Shown: in pieces, positions 47,404-57,930 of the stretch
Layout of the letters: the number at the start of each line of letters is the position of its first letter
Position numbering within the stretch: position 1 is the stretch's first letter
Source of the DNA: Campylobacter sp. TTU_617
GTDB lineage: Bacteria > Campylobacterota > Campylobacteria > Campylobacterales > Campylobacteraceae
Assembly (NCBI RefSeq): GCF_016599045.1
Contig: NZ_JAENKV010000001.1
Coordinates: 154,716-218,715, forward strand
Direction of reading: 5' to 3'
DNA length: 64,000 nucleotides
Position numbers and translations under genes: made by a program
The notes under the pieces: model-generated
Told to the model about the DNA's origin: nothing
The model's database searches: none
What the model saw: only the letters and a program-made list of their open reading frames with translations

Positions 47404-48854
47404 TGAAATTTGAACTTAGCTCAAAAAATATTGAAGAGATTGCAGCTGATTTTGAACTTATTTTTATACAAAATAAAAATATAAAGAATTTAAAAGAATA
47501 TAAAAATTTCTTTGATCTTAACAATTATAAGGGTGAAGGATTATGTATTGATTTACATAATAAAAAATTGTTTATAGAACTTAAAAGCCTTAATTATGAA
47601 GATATAAGAAAAAGTTTTTATGAGGCCTATAAATGTCTTGAAAAATTAAATATTAAAACTATAAAAACCCCTTCTATAATAGGAGAATGTGTTGTTAGAA
47701 GCTTTGCTTCTTTGGTTGAGGGAATTATTTTTGCTACATATAAATTTGATAAATATAAAAGTGAAAAAAATCAATCAAATATTAAAAAAATCATTATAGC
47801 TAAAAATGATATTAATGGTAAAAAATTTAACCAAAATGAAGCAAAAATAGGAATTACAAGAGGTGATATTTTAGCTAATGCTACAAATTTCACAAAAAAT
47901 ATTGTTAATGAATTTCCAGAATTTTATACCCCGCTTCGAATGGCAGAAGATGCTAAAAATTTAGCAAAATCAAATAAAAATATAACGTGTAAAATTTATG
48001 ATGAAAAATTTTTAGTCAAAGAAAAAATGAATGCTTTTTTAGCAGTTAATCGCTCATCTATCCATCCTCCACGTCTTATTCACCTTAGCTATAAGCATAA
48101 AAATGCAAAAAAACGTATTGTATTTGTGGGCAAAGGTTTAACTTATGATAGCGGCGGACTTAGCTTAAAACCTTCAGATTATATGGTTACTATGAAAGCA
48201 GATAAAAGCGGTGCTGCCGCTGCTATGGGAATTATAAAAGCAATAGCTGAGCTTGAATTGGAATTTGAAGTTCATTGTATCATCGGTGCTACAGAAAATA
48301 TGATAGGTGGAAATTCTTACAAACCTGATGATATATTAATCTCAAGAGAAGGTGTTAGTATAGAAGTAAGAAATACTGATGCAGAAGGGAGATTGGTGCT
48401 GGCTGATTGTCTTTCTTTTGCACAAGATTTAAAACCTGATTTACTTATAGACTTAGCTACTTTAACAGGAGCTTGTGTCGTAGGACTTGGAGAATATACA
48501 AGTGCTATTATGGGAAATAACGAAGATTTACAAAATGAATTTTATATATCAAGTAAAAAAAGTGGAGAATATACAACTATATTACATTTTAATCCCTATC
48601 TTAAAGAACTTATTAAATCAAATATAGCAGATGTTTGCAATGTTTCATCGAGTCGTTATGGAGGAGCAATTACTGCTGGACTTTTCTTAGATAAATTTAT
48701 ACGCAAAGAATACAAAGATAAATGGTTGCACTTAGATATTGCAGGTCCTGCTTATATAGAAAAAAATTGGGGCTATATGAATTTTGGAGCAAGTGGAGCT
48801 GGAGTTAGAATGTGTGTAAATTTCTTAATTCATCTTTTAAGGAAAAATAAATGA
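47400..48854 (+). CDS. pepA: Leucyl aminopeptidase (M17)
   Basis: Cytosolic two-metal aminopeptidase of 484 residues. The C-terminal catalytic domain has FVGKGLTYDSGGLSLKPS, MKADKSGAAA and NTDAEGRLVLAD, which supply the metal ligands and the catalytic Lys and Arg. The N-terminal domain is divergent, as expected. The first ATG overlaps the dedA stop (ATGATG); a second Met immediately follows. Confidence 0.95.
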   Translation: MMKFELSSKNIEEIAADFELIFIQNKNIKNLKEYKNFFDLNNYKGEGLCIDLHNKKLFIELKSLNYEDIRKSFYEAYKCLEKLNIKTIKTPSIIGECVVRSFASLVEGIIFATYKFDKYKSEKNQSNIKKIIIAKNDINGKKFNQNEAKIGITRGDILANATNFTKNIVNEFPEFYTPLRMAEDAKNLAKSNKNITCKIYDEKFLVKEKMNAFLAVNRSSIHPPRLIHLSYKHKNAKKRIVFVGKGLTYDSGGLSLKPSDYMVTMKADKSGAAAAMGIIKAIAELELEFEVHCIIGATENMIGGNSYKPDDILISREGVSIEVRNTDAEGRLVLADCLSFAQDLKPDLLIDLATLTGACVVGLGEYTSAIMGNNEDLQNEFYISSKKSGEYTTILHFNPYLKELIKSNIADVCNVSSSRYGGAITAGLFLDKFIRKEYKDKWLHLDIAGPAYIEKNWGYMNFGASGAGVRMCVNFLIHLLRKNK

Positions 48855-49960
48855 GTCTTTCTGTAGGAATAGTAGGACTTCCTAATGTAGGAAAATCAAC
48901 AACTTTTAATGCTTTAACTAAAACACAAAATGCACAAAGTGCTAATTATCCTTTTTGCACTATAGAACCAAACAAAGCATTGGTTGAAGTTCCTGACTCA
49001 CGTCTTGATCAATTAGCCAAAATTGTTAATCCACAAAAAATTATAAGATCTTTAATTGAATTTGTAGATATAGCTGGACTTGTTAAAGGAGCAAGTAAAG
49101 GAGAGGGTCTTGGTAATAAATTTCTTTCTAACATTAGAGAAACTGAGGTTATTTTACATATAGTGCGTTGCTTTGAAGAGGAAAATATCACCCACGTTGA
49201 AGGAAGTGTAGATCCTATAAGAGATATTGAAATTATCAATACAGAGCTTATTTTAGCTGATATTGAACAATTAAATAAAAAAATAGAAAAACTTTCTAAA
49301 GAGGCAAAAGCCAATCAAAAAGGAGCTAAAGAAGCATTAGAATTAGCTTCACATTTACTTGATCATCTTAATAAAGGCTTGATGGCAAAAACTTTCGAAA
49401 AACAAGATAGTGAAATTTATCAAAATCTTATTAAAGAATTAAGATTACTCTCTGCTAAAGAAGTAATTTATGGAGCAAATGTTGATGAAAATACTCTTAA
49501 TGAAGATAATCATTATGTAAAAACTCTAAAAGAATATGCAAAAAAACAAAATCAAGAAGTGATTAAACTTTGTGCTAAAATAGAAGAAGAATTAAGCACT
49601 CTTAGCACAGAAGAAAGTTATGAATTTTTAAATTCTTTAGGAATTAAAGAAAGCGGACTTGATCAAATTATCCGCACAAGTTTCCATAAGCTTGGCTTTA
49701 TTAACTATTTTACTGCTGGAGTAGTAGAAGTGCGCTCTTGGACTATTAAAAAGGGCTGGAAAGCTCCAAAAGCTGCAAGCGTTATTCATAATGATTTTGA
49801 AAAAGGTTTTATTAAAGCTGAAGTAATTTCTTATGAAGATTTCATTCATTATGGAGGGGAAGCTAAAGCTAAAGAAGCAGGAAAATTGCGTTTAGAAGGA
49901 AAAGATTATTTAGTTAATGACGGAGATGTTATGCATTTTAGGTTTAATGTAAGTAAATGA
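48851..49960 (+). CDS. ychF: Redox-regulated ATPase YchF (OBG family)
   Basis: Ribosome-associated NTPase of 369 residues. The G domain begins [17 protein letters not shown], with [19 protein letters not shown], and lacks a canonical NKxD, explaining the ATP preference of this family. The TGS domain is at the C-terminus ([28 protein letters not shown]). It overlaps both neighbours by 4 bp. Confidence 0.95.
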   Translation: MSLSVGIVGLPNVGKSTTFNALTKTQNAQSANYPFCTIEPNKALVEVPDSRLDQLAKIVNPQKIIRSLIEFVDIAGLVKGASKGEGLGNKFLSNIRETEVILHIVRCFEEENITHVEGSVDPIRDIEIINTELILADIEQLNKKIEKLSKEAKANQKGAKEALELASHLLDHLNKGLMAKTFEKQDSEIYQNLIKELRLLSAKEVIYGANVDENTLNEDNHYVKTLKEYAKKQNQEVIKLCAKIEEELSTLSTEESYEFLNSLGIKESGLDQIIRTSFHKLGFINYFTAGVVEVRSWTIKKGWKAPKAASVIHNDFEKGFIKAEVISYEDFIHYGGEAKAKEAGKLRLEGKDYLVNDGDVMHFRFNVSK

Positions 49961-52905
49961 GAGATTTTTTCCTAAAAAAAATTAGTCAAGTTTATATTCT
50001 TTTATTGTCAATATTTATAAATGTTTTTATTTATGCAACCCATAAAACAATAACCGAAAATATCATTTATAATACCTATGAAAAAGATTTACATTTTTTT
50101 TTCATTACATTAAATGATATTTTATTTTTTCTACCCTTTGTTTTATTTTATCCTATAATTGAATTTTTTAATATTTTTTATTTTAAAAAACATATTATGA
50201 AATTATTGGGTTTTTTGTTGTTTTTATTGTCTTTAATTATTTGCATATCTTATTATAATCATATTTTTTGGCTGATTTTATTTTTAAATTTTCTATTAGC
50301 TTTATTTAATTCTTTTTATTTTCCTATTTTTTATGCTTATATATTGAAAATAATTCAAAAACAATTTGTATTAAAAATTAATTTATTAATTGGCATTGGT
50401 AGTGCTTTGGCAATTTTAATTGCTTTTGGAATATCTTATTTTTATTTAAACAAAAATAATATTTTTAATTTTATAAATTTCATTGGTATTTCTTTTATTA
50501 TTTTATCTTTAATAAATTTAGCTTTAAGCTATAAACTTTCAATTTTACAAGAAAAAAAGATTGCATATTCATTAAAGCGCTATTTAAAGAAAAAAATTTT
50601 TATAAAAAATTTAAAATCAATAATTAAAGAACCAATTCTTTTTCCTTCTATTTTAGGAATTTCCATATTTTTATTATTGCTAGAATCTTATATAATATTA
50701 TTTCCTATATACGTTAGAGATATTTTACTTGAGGATAGTTTATTTTATCTTTATTTAAATTTTATATTTTTAACCATAGGATTTATCTTTGGTTCTTTTG
50801 TTTTTAAAAGATTTTCAATATCTTATCTTGAATTTGGATTTATTCCTTTTGCTCTTTTTGGTTCTTGCATTTTAACTCTATTATTGCCTTATATATTAAA
50901 TCATTTTATAATCTTTTTTTTATTTGGGTTTTGCGGATCTTTTGTAATCATTCCTTTTTTTACCCTGATACAACTGCACTCTCAAGTAAAAAAAATACAA
51001 AAAGTTATTCTTGTAAATAATTTTTTACAAAGTACTATTATTTTAAGTTGTATTCTGACTATCTTTTTACTTGTATTTATTAAATTTAATTTAAACTATA
51101 TTTTTTATATTCTTACAATTATTGCTTTTATTATGTCTTTATACATATTTAAAAAACTTCCTTTTTTATTGGTAAGATTTTTAATTAGTTTTTCTTTTTT
51201 TCACCATTATAAATTTTTAATCAATGGATTTGAAAATCTATCAAATCAAAAAGGGATTTTATTGATAGGAAATCATAATAGTTTTCTTGATTGGGCTATT
51301 ATACAAATGGTTATTCCTAGAAAAATTCATTTTATTATGGATAATAATCTTTTTTCTCCTTGGTATATTAAACTTTTTATTAAAAAATTTAACTTTATGT
51401 CTAAAAATCTAGAAGAAAGCCTTAAACTACTTAACAAAGGTGCAATAGTTTGTATTTTCACAGATAAAACAAACTATAATTTGCAAAATATTATTTTAGA
51501 TCAGCAAATAAAAATTATACCTTTTCATATCAAAAGTATATGGGATAGTTCTTTTGATAAAAATAATGAAGAATTTTCTTTAAAAAATAGATCTATAAAT
51601 CAAAAATATATTTGCATTGCCTTTGGCAAAGAAATAAATTCTCTTTGTCAAAAAGAAATTCAAGAATGTATATTAAAACTATCATTTAAAACTTGGCAAA
51701 TGCGATGCGAAACTACGCATACTATAACAAGAACTTGGATTGATTGTGCTAAAAAAAATCTTTCTCGTATTGCATTTATTGATCCTTTAAATAATATATC
51801 ATTTACTTATCGAAAGCTTTTAGTTTTAACTTTTATATTAAGCAAAATAATCAAAAAAAACTCTAAAACACTAAATATACATTTTTCAAGAGGAAGTTAT
51901 GCGCCAAAAGAAGAATGTATAGGAATTTTACTTCCAAATTCATTTGAAAATCTGCTTTGCAATCTTAGTATTTTATTATCACAAAAAGTTATTATAAATT
52001 TAAATTATAATGATAAAAATATTTATTCCATTATTCAAAATTCAAATATCAAACAAATTTATACATCAAAAGTTTTTTTTGAAAGTCTTAATTTAAATTT
52101 CAATGATAAAAATATTCATTTAATTTTTATGGAAGATATTTTAAAAACTATAAAAGATCAACAAAATAAAATATTTTTATATACGCTTTTAATAAGTGTT
52201 TTTCCAAAAAGTCTTTTAAAACTTATATTTTCGCCTTCAAAAAATAATCTTGCCATTACAAATATAAATTACGAAAATAATCAAGGTATTATGTTTAACA
52301 ATCGCAATATTCTAAGCACTATTATGCAAATATCAGATCGATTTAATTTAAGAAATGATGATATGATATCATCTTCATTGCCTACTTATAGTTTTTTTGG
52401 CTTTATTATGACTTTCCTTCCTATTTTAACTGGAGTTAAAGCTATTATTAATACAAATTTTAAAAATAAAATTGCAAATCAAATTACAATAATATGCGAA
52501 GAAACAAATGCCTTTAAAAATTACATTCAAACTTTAAATGAAAACACATTTATAAATACAAGAATTATTTTAAGTGGTGGCAAAATCGATCAAAATATTA
52601 AAGAAGAATTTGAGTCAAAATTTAAAAAAAGAATTTTTTCTACATTTGGATTAAATGAACTTTCACCTATAATAAGTATTAATACAAATTCAAATCAAAA
52701 TAACTTGGGTCAAATTCTAGATGGTATAGCTATAAAAATCGATACAGATGGAACTATATTATTAGGTGGACATCAAGTTATGGTTGGATATTTAAACAAT
52801 AAAAAACTAACCGATGAAGCGATTAAAGAAATAGATGGGATACGCTGGTATAACACGAAAAAAATAGGATATATTGATGAAAATAATTCTTTATATATGT
52901 TATAA
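49957..52905 (+). CDS. aas: Degenerate Aas-like MFS/acyltransferase/acyl-ligase fusion
   Basis: Protein of 982 residues in three parts: about twelve membrane helices of an MFS-like lysophospholipid flippase (1-400), a PlsC-type acyltransferase (about 415-590) and an acyl-ACP synthetase-like AMP-binding domain (about 600-982). The HxxxxD motif is present (NHNSFLDWA, H440/D445), but the next acyltransferase motif (usually FPEG) reads FTDK at 501-504. The AMP-binding P-loop (TSGTTGxPKG in the family) is not recognisable. The protein ends at GYIDENNSLYML, so the C-terminal lid with the catalytic Lys is missing. The composition is unusually Ile/Phe/Asn-rich. The frame is intact, but activity is doubtful. 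Confidence 0.75.
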   Translation: MRDFFLKKISQVYILLLSIFINVFIYATHKTITENIIYNTYEKDLHFFFITLNDILFFLPFVLFYPIIEFFNIFYFKKHIMKLLGFLLFLLSLIICISYYNHIFWLILFLNFLLALFNSFYFPIFYAYILKIIQKQFVLKINLLIGIGSALAILIAFGISYFYLNKNNIFNFINFIGISFIILSLINLALSYKLSILQEKKIAYSLKRYLKKKIFIKNLKSIIKEPILFPSILGISIFLLLLESYIILFPIYVRDILLEDSLFYLYLNFIFLTIGFIFGSFVFKRFSISYLEFGFIPFALFGSCILTLLLPYILNHFIIFFLFGFCGSFVIIPFFTLIQLHSQVKKIQKVILVNNFLQSTIILSCILTIFLLVFIKFNLNYIFYILTIIAFIMSLYIFKKLPFLLVRFLISFSFFHHYKFLINGFENLSNQKGILLIGNHNSFLDWAIIQMVIPRKIHFIMDNNLFSPWYIKLFIKKFNFMSKNLEESLKLLNKGAIVCIFTDKTNYNLQNIILDQQIKIIPFHIKSIWDSSFDKNNEEFSLKNRSINQKYICIAFGKEINSLCQKEIQECILKLSFKTWQMRCETTHTITRTWIDCAKKNLSRIAFIDPLNNISFTYRKLLVLTFILSKIIKKNSKTLNIHFSRGSYAPKEECIGILLPNSFENLLCNLSILLSQKVIINLNYNDKNIYSIIQNSNIKQIYTSKVFFESLNLNFNDKNIHLIFMEDILKTIKDQQNKIFLYTLLISVFPKSLLKLIFSPSKNNLAITNINYENNQGIMFNNRNILSTIMQISDRFNLRNDDMISSSLPTYSFFGFIMTFLPILTGVKAIINTNFKNKIANQITIICEETNAFKNYIQTLNENTFINTRIILSGGKIDQNIKEEFESKFKKRIFSTFGLNELSPIISINTNSNQNNLGQILDGIAIKIDTDGTILLGGHQVMVGYLNNKKLTDEAIKEIDGIRWYNTKKIGYIDENNSLYML

Positions 52906-52909
52906 AGAA

Positions 52910-54109
52910 TTATTCATTTCTTAAAGTATCTAAAACATTAACTTCTGTTGCTTTTTTTGCTGGATAGTAAGAAGATAAAGCAACAATGATTAAAGCTCCG
53001 CATATAGTCAAGAAAAAATCAATCATTGATAAATCAAGAGGTAGTTTTGTTGTTCCATAAACATCTGCAGGAAGAGAAATAATATCAAAATTTCCCAAAA
53101 GCCATAAAATAATAAAAGCTAAAATAACACCACATATCATACCGCTTCCACCAATTAGCATACCCAAAGAAAAAAAACTTTTTTTAATCTCTGCCCTACT
53201 AGCTCCTAAGGCTAATAAAAGAGCAATTTCACTACGACGATTCATCACTATCATAAGTAAAGAACTTACTATATTTAAACTTGCAACAAGAATAATAAGC
53301 ATTAAAACTATAAATAAAGCTCTTTTTTCTAAAGCTAGTGCCGAAAAAAAGTTTTGATTTTGCTCCCACCAACCAACGCTTATATAATCATCTCCTAAAT
53401 ATTGTTTTATTTTTTTAAGATCTTCAAAGGCATTGGTGCTATAAATATGAATACCATCATAATCTTGTTTTCTATTTAAAATTTTTCTTAAAGCATTTAC
53501 ATCAGCATACATATAAGCCTTATCATAAAATAAAAGCCCTGAATGAAATTGTGCTTTAATGTCAAAACGTTTTGTTTTAGGAGTTAAAGAAAATCCACTC
53601 GCATCAAGATTTGAGAAAATAATAGCTAACTTATCCCCTCTTTTCAAACCAAACTCACGCACTAAAGCAGAACCTACTAAAATATCGAAATTTTGTATTT
53701 GATCAATTATTAGGGCTTTTTTAACTATCTCATTAATCTCTTTTTCATCTTGAAAATTGACCCCAAATAATACTCCACCTTCAAAAGAATTATCTGTTTT
53801 AATAATTACTTGAGTGCTGATATAAGGGCTAAATTTAAGTTGAGGAAATTCTTTTTTTAATTTATCAATTAAATTATCATCAATCAAAGAGTAAAATTTA
53901 GGCATAATAGTAATAGGATAATTCATTACAAAAAATCTTTTTTCAAACTCTTTATCAAAGCCATTCATTATAGCCATTGCTACCAAAAGCACACAAAGAC
54001 CGACACTAACACCTAAAAAGGCTAAAAGCATAGAAAGATTGATAAAAGGTTGCTCTTTATCAAAGCGAAGATATTTAAAAAGTAAATATCTCAAAATTCC
54101 TTTTTTCAA
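52910..54109 (-). CDS. LolC/LolE-type lipoprotein-releasing permease, probable TTG start
   Basis: FtsX/MacB-type inner-membrane permease of 399 residues with the LolCE layout: helix at about 20-45 ([21 protein letters not shown] region), a large periplasmic domain, and three C-terminal helices with [18 protein letters not shown]. Together with LolD it releases lipoproteins to LolA, whose gene is 2.7 kb away. TTG at 54109 is chosen: AAGGA is 8 bp upstream and it overlaps the secA TGA as TTGA. An ATG at 54148 lies deeper within secA without a better site. It matches Cj0941c. Confidence 0.85.
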   Translation of the reverse strand: MKKGILRYLLFKYLRFDKEQPFINLSMLLAFLGVSVGLCVLLVAMAIMNGFDKEFEKRFFVMNYPITIMPKFYSLIDDNLIDKLKKEFPQLKFSPYISTQVIIKTDNSFEGGVLFGVNFQDEKEINEIVKKALIIDQIQNFDILVGSALVREFGLKRGDKLAIIFSNLDASGFSLTPKTKRFDIKAQFHSGLLFYDKAYMYADVNALRKILNRKQDYDGIHIYSTNAFEDLKKIKQYLGDDYISVGWWEQNQNFFSALALEKRALFIVLMLIILVASLNIVSSLLMIVMNRRSEIALLLALGASRAEIKKSFFSLGMLIGGSGMICGVILAFIILWLLGNFDIISLPADVYGTTKLPLDLSMIDFFLTICGALIIVALSSYYPAKKATEVNVLDTLRNE

Positions 54110-56688
54110 GAAAATATTCCTTGTTTTGGCCCACTTTTTCCGTGACATTCTTTAAATTTTTTTCCACTACCACAAGGACAAGGAGAATTTCTTGGGACTT
54201 TTCTAAATTCCATCTCACCTAAATTATCCTCGCTTGCTCCAAATTCAACTGCATTGTCTAAAATTTTTTGATTTTCTTCATTAGCTTTTTCTTCTAAATT
54301 TTTAATATCTTTTTTATTTAAAACTATACTAAAAAGAAGTTTTATACTATCAAATTTAATACGTTCTACAAGCTCTAAAAAAAGATTATAGCTTTCTTTT
54401 TTATACTCTACTAAAGGATCCTTTTGATTATAACCTCTAAGCCCAATCCCTGTTTTTAAAATATCCATTTGATATAAATGCTCACGCCAAGCATTATCTA
54501 AAACTTGAAGGTAAATAATTCTTTCTATATTTCTTATTTCTTCTTGTGATAATTCTTGCATTTTATGATTATAAGAATTTTGCAATATCAAAACTAATTT
54601 CTCTTGAATTTGGGAATTTTCTAAATCTTTAAATTCTTTATCATCAATTTCAGTTGAACACTCATAAAGAATTTTTTGTTTTAAATTTTCAAATTTTTTA
54701 TCTTCATCATAGGTTGAAAATTCATTCATAATATTAGAAACATACTCTTGAATATTTTGAGAAATTTTACTTTTAATATCATAATCCTCATCTAAAAGCT
54801 CATTGCGATAACGATATATTGTTTTTCTTTGTTCATTGGCTACATCATCGTATTCTAATAAATGCTTTCTACTTTCAAAATGTAAATTTTCAACTTTCTT
54901 TTGTGCATTTTCAATGGCTTTAGTAACTATTCTTGATTCTATACTTTCACCTTCTTGAATACCCAATTTATCCATAATACCTTTTATACGATCACCACCA
55001 AAAATTCTTAAAAGATTATCTTCAAGGCTTAAATAAAAACGACTCATACCAGGATCGCCTTGACGTCCAGCGCGACCGCGAAGTTGATTATCTATCCTTC
55101 TGCTTTCGTGACGCTCTGTTCCAATGATATAAAGTCCCCCTAATGCCCTTATTTCATCATCAATTTTTATATCAACTCCACGTCCTGCCATATTTGTAGC
55201 TATAGTTACAGCTCCTTTTTTTCCTGCATCTTGTATAATTAAAGCTTCTTGCTCGTGATTTTTTGCATTTAAAACATAGTGCGGAATTTTTTCTTTAACA
55301 AGCATTTTATGAAAAACTTCACTTCTTTCTATACTTGCAGTTCCAACTAAAACAGGCTGACCTTTGGAATTTGCTTTTTTAATTTCTTCTATTACAGCTT
55401 TAAATTTTTCTTCTTGAGTTTTATAAATAAGATCATCTTTATCAATTCTTTGAATTTTAATATTTGTAGGGATTGAAATTACCTCTAAATTATAAATTTG
55501 TGAAAATTCACTTGCTTCAGTTTGTGCAGTTCCAGTCATACCTGCAAGTTTATTATACATTCTAAAATAATTTTGGAAAGTTATATCAGCTAAAGTCTGA
55601 CTTTCTTCTTGAATTTTTACATTTTCTTTTGCCTCTAAAGCCTGATGAAGCCCATCGCTAAAACGTCTTCCTTCGCTTAATCTTCCAGTAAATTCATCTA
55701 CTATAACAACTTCATTATTGCGTAATACATAATGCACGTCTTTTTCAAAAAGATTATGAGCTTTTAAAGCTTGATCTAATTGATGAGCTAAGATTGCATT
55801 ATCAAGACTATATAAATTTTCAACTCCAAAAAGCTTTTCAGCTTTTGCTATACCCTCTTCTGTAATAAGTATAGTTCTATTTTTTTCATCTACTAAAAAA
55901 TCACCTTCTGGTTTTTGTGGTGCCTCCACTTCTTTGGCTCGTTTCATTTTTTTAGCTACTTCATTAGCTTTAATATAGCCATCCAAAGTTCTATTTGTAG
56001 GACCACTTATAATTAGAGGAGTTCTTGCTTCATCAATTAAAATACTATCTACTTCATCAACAATAACAAAATTATATCCTCTTTGCACTTTATCTTTTGC
56101 TTCGAATTTCATATTATCACGTAAATAATCAAAGCCAAATTCATTGTTTGTTCCATAAGTAATATCGCAACTATAAGCCTTTTTTCTTTCTATATCGCTA
56201 TTTTGCTCTGAAACAATAACCCCAACACTTAAATTTAAAAAATTATAAAGAGCACTCATTTGTTCTGCATCTCTTTTTGCTAAATAATCATTTACAGTAA
56301 CTACATGAACACCTTTACCACTCATAGCATTTAAAACTACAGGTAATGTAGCAACCAAGGTCTTACCTTCACCTGTTTTCATTTCTGCAATTTTTCCCTC
56401 ATGTAAAACCATACCACCAATTAGCTGAACATCAAAATGACGCATATTAAGAGTTCTTTTACCAACCTCTCTTACTATTGCAAAAACATCATTTAAAATT
56501 TCATCTAAACTTACTTGATTATTTAAAACTTGTTCTTTTAAATTTGCAAAAATATTTTTTAATTCTTCATCTTGCATTTTCTGATATTTTTCTTCGAGAG
56601 AATTTATTTTTTCAACGCGTTTAAAATATTTTTTTATTTCACGATCATTTTTTGTTCCAAGTAAAGTTTTTAAGGTGCTTAAAAACAT
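54106..56688 (-). CDS. secA: Preprotein translocase ATPase SecA
   Basis: Motor of Sec-dependent export, 860 residues. It has Walker [32 protein letters not shown], the [11 protein letters not shown] and [10 protein letters not shown] blocks, and a C-terminal zinc site [14 protein letters not shown]. The last codons overlap the downstream LolC-type gene. All Sec substrates in the window, including the double-glycine precursor, would use it. Confidence 0.98.
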   Translation of the reverse strand: MFLSTLKTLLGTKNDREIKKYFKRVEKINSLEEKYQKMQDEELKNIFANLKEQVLNNQVSLDEILNDVFAIVREVGKRTLNMRHFDVQLIGGMVLHEGKIAEMKTGEGKTLVATLPVVLNAMSGKGVHVVTVNDYLAKRDAEQMSALYNFLNLSVGVIVSEQNSDIERKKAYSCDITYGTNNEFGFDYLRDNMKFEAKDKVQRGYNFVIVDEVDSILIDEARTPLIISGPTNRTLDGYIKANEVAKKMKRAKEVEAPQKPEGDFLVDEKNRTILITEEGIAKAEKLFGVENLYSLDNAILAHQLDQALKAHNLFEKDVHYVLRNNEVVIVDEFTGRLSEGRRFSDGLHQALEAKENVKIQEESQTLADITFQNYFRMYNKLAGMTGTAQTEASEFSQIYNLEVISIPTNIKIQRIDKDDLIYKTQEEKFKAVIEEIKKANSKGQPVLVGTASIERSEVFHKMLVKEKIPHYVLNAKNHEQEALIIQDAGKKGAVTIATNMAGRGVDIKIDDEIRALGGLYIIGTERHESRRIDNQLRGRAGRQGDPGMSRFYLSLEDNLLRIFGGDRIKGIMDKLGIQEGESIESRIVTKAIENAQKKVENLHFESRKHLLEYDDVANEQRKTIYRYRNELLDEDYDIKSKISQNIQEYVSNIMNEFSTYDEDKKFENLKQKILYECSTEIDDKEFKDLENSQIQEKLVLILQNSYNHKMQELSQEEIRNIERIIYLQVLDNAWREHLYQMDILKTGIGLRGYNQKDPLVEYKKESYNLFLELVERIKFDSIKLLFSIVLNKKDIKNLEEKANEENQKILDNAVEFGASEDNLGEMEFRKVPRNSPCPCGSGKKFKECHGKSGPKQGIFS

Positions 56689-56723
56689 AATTTAGCCTTT
56701 TGATTAAAATCTTTTAAACTATC

Positions 56724-56729
56724 ATTATA
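56724..56729 (-). promoter_or_regulatory. Probable sigma-70 -10 element of secA
   Basis: The minus strand reads TATAAT within ATAGTTATAATGATAG, about 36 bp before the secA start, in the gap divergent from lolA. It fits the extended -10 pattern. Confidence 0.55.
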
Positions 56730-56791
56730 ACTATTATTTAATTAAACTTAGCTAGAATGCTTTAAAAAATATTTATTTTTTAAGGAATTTT

Positions 56792-57298
56792 ATGAAAATC
56801 GTGTTTATTTTATTAAGTATGATGATTAAAATTTTTGCTCTTGATCTAAGTTTTGAAAATTTTTCAAGTGATTTTATCCAAAGCATAGATAATAAAAAAA
56901 CAAAAATCAATTATACAGGTCATTTTACTATAACCCACAATAAAGCTCTTTGGAATTATCAAAATCCCATACATAAAGATATTTTCATAGATAACAATAA
57001 AATCACTATTATAGAATATGATTTAGAGCAAGTTATTATTTCAAAACTTGAAAATATTCCAAATTTAAATGAAATTTTTAAAAATGCTAAAATGATTGAT
57101 CAAAATACCTATGAAGCTAAATATGAAAATACTACTTATGTTTTAAAATTAAAAGAAAATCAAGTGGAAAATATTTCTTATAAAGACGAATTTGATAATA
57201 ATGTCAATATTAAACTATTCAATCAAAAAAGAAATATTCGTATTAATGAAAATTTATTTATACCAAAAATTCCAAAAAATTTTGATATTGTTTCTTAA
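56792..57298 (+). CDS. lolA: Outer-membrane lipoprotein carrier LolA
   Basis: Periplasmic chaperone that carries lipoproteins from the LolCDE complex to the outer membrane. The 168-residue protein has a short signal peptide (to about residue 17) and the LolA strand pattern: FSSDFIQSIDNKKTKINYTGHFTI (split as FSSDFIQSI and YTGHFTI), NKALWNYQNP and IFIDNNKITIIEYD. It diverges from secA and overlaps the next convergent gene by 4 bp. Confidence 0.88.
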   Translation: MKIVFILLSMMIKIFALDLSFENFSSDFIQSIDNKKTKINYTGHFTITHNKALWNYQNPIHKDIFIDNNKITIIEYDLEQVIISKLENIPNLNEIFKNAKMIDQNTYEAKYENTTYVLKLKENQVENISYKDEFDNNVNIKLFNQKRNIRINENLFIPKIPKNFDIVS

Positions 57299-57930
57299 AA
57301 AGTTTGATTTTCATCAAGCTTTATCTCAAATCCAGTAGCACTACTTGAATTATTTTCTTTTTTGCTAATATTATTTTCTTTAAATATCTGAGGCAAAACA
57401 TTAGATGTATTATTATCTAGCGTTAAATTATTTTCTAATTTTATATTTTCTATTTTAGATAAATTTAAATCATCATTTAAAGAAACATTTGGGACTTTAG
57501 GAACTTCTGGAGCTTTAATATGTGGTATTTGCTCTGAATTTTCTTTTTCTTGTTCTTGAGATTTTAAAAACTGCTTTAACTCTTCTATATCAAATTTTTC
57601 AACACTATTTAAAGATAAAATATAAATAGAATTAATTTTTATTTTATATTTTTTATAAATAAATTTTTCTAGTGTCTGTTTAAACGTCCCTTTTCCAAGT
57701 TCTGTAAAAATATCTTCATAAAAAAAACTCGAAATTACACTATTAATACTATCAATAATTTTTGCTTTATTATTTTCTAAATTCTCTCCATTAATTTCTA
57801 AAGAAATATTAATTTTTTTAAGCAAATTATTACTACTCTTAGAATAAAGATCTGTTTTTAAATCTGTAATTTCTAAAGTATCAGCACATAATAAAAATGG
57901 TATTATTAAAATAAAAAAATATTTTTTCAT
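57295..57930 (-). CDS. Periplasmic protein of unknown function (FliL-like segment)
   Basis: Protein of 211 residues with a signal peptide (KYFFILIIPFLLCA). The middle part (about 20-115: LKTDLYSKSSNNLLKKINIS to NSVEKFDIEELKQFL) has the spacing of a FliL-type domain, including a DSINSVISSFFYEDI helix. The C-terminus is Pro/Asn-rich and low complexity. Its start overlaps the helicase stop by 4 bp. It matches Cj0944c; the FliL likeness is a weak inference. Confidence 0.6.
   Translation of the reverse strand: MKKYFFILIIPFLLCADTLEITDLKTDLYSKSSNNLLKKINISLEINGENLENNKAKIIDSINSVISSFFYEDIFTELGKGTFKQTLEKFIYKKYKIKINSIYILSLNSVEKFDIEELKQFLKSQEQEKENSEQIPHIKAPEVPKVPNVSLNDDLNLSKIENIKLENNLTLDNNTSNVLPQIFKENNISKKENNSSSATGFEIKLDENQTF

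Noticed and set aside
49009..49849. Minus-strand open frames opposite ychF
   Set aside because: Antisense shadows of a conserved GTPase-like gene without start signals.
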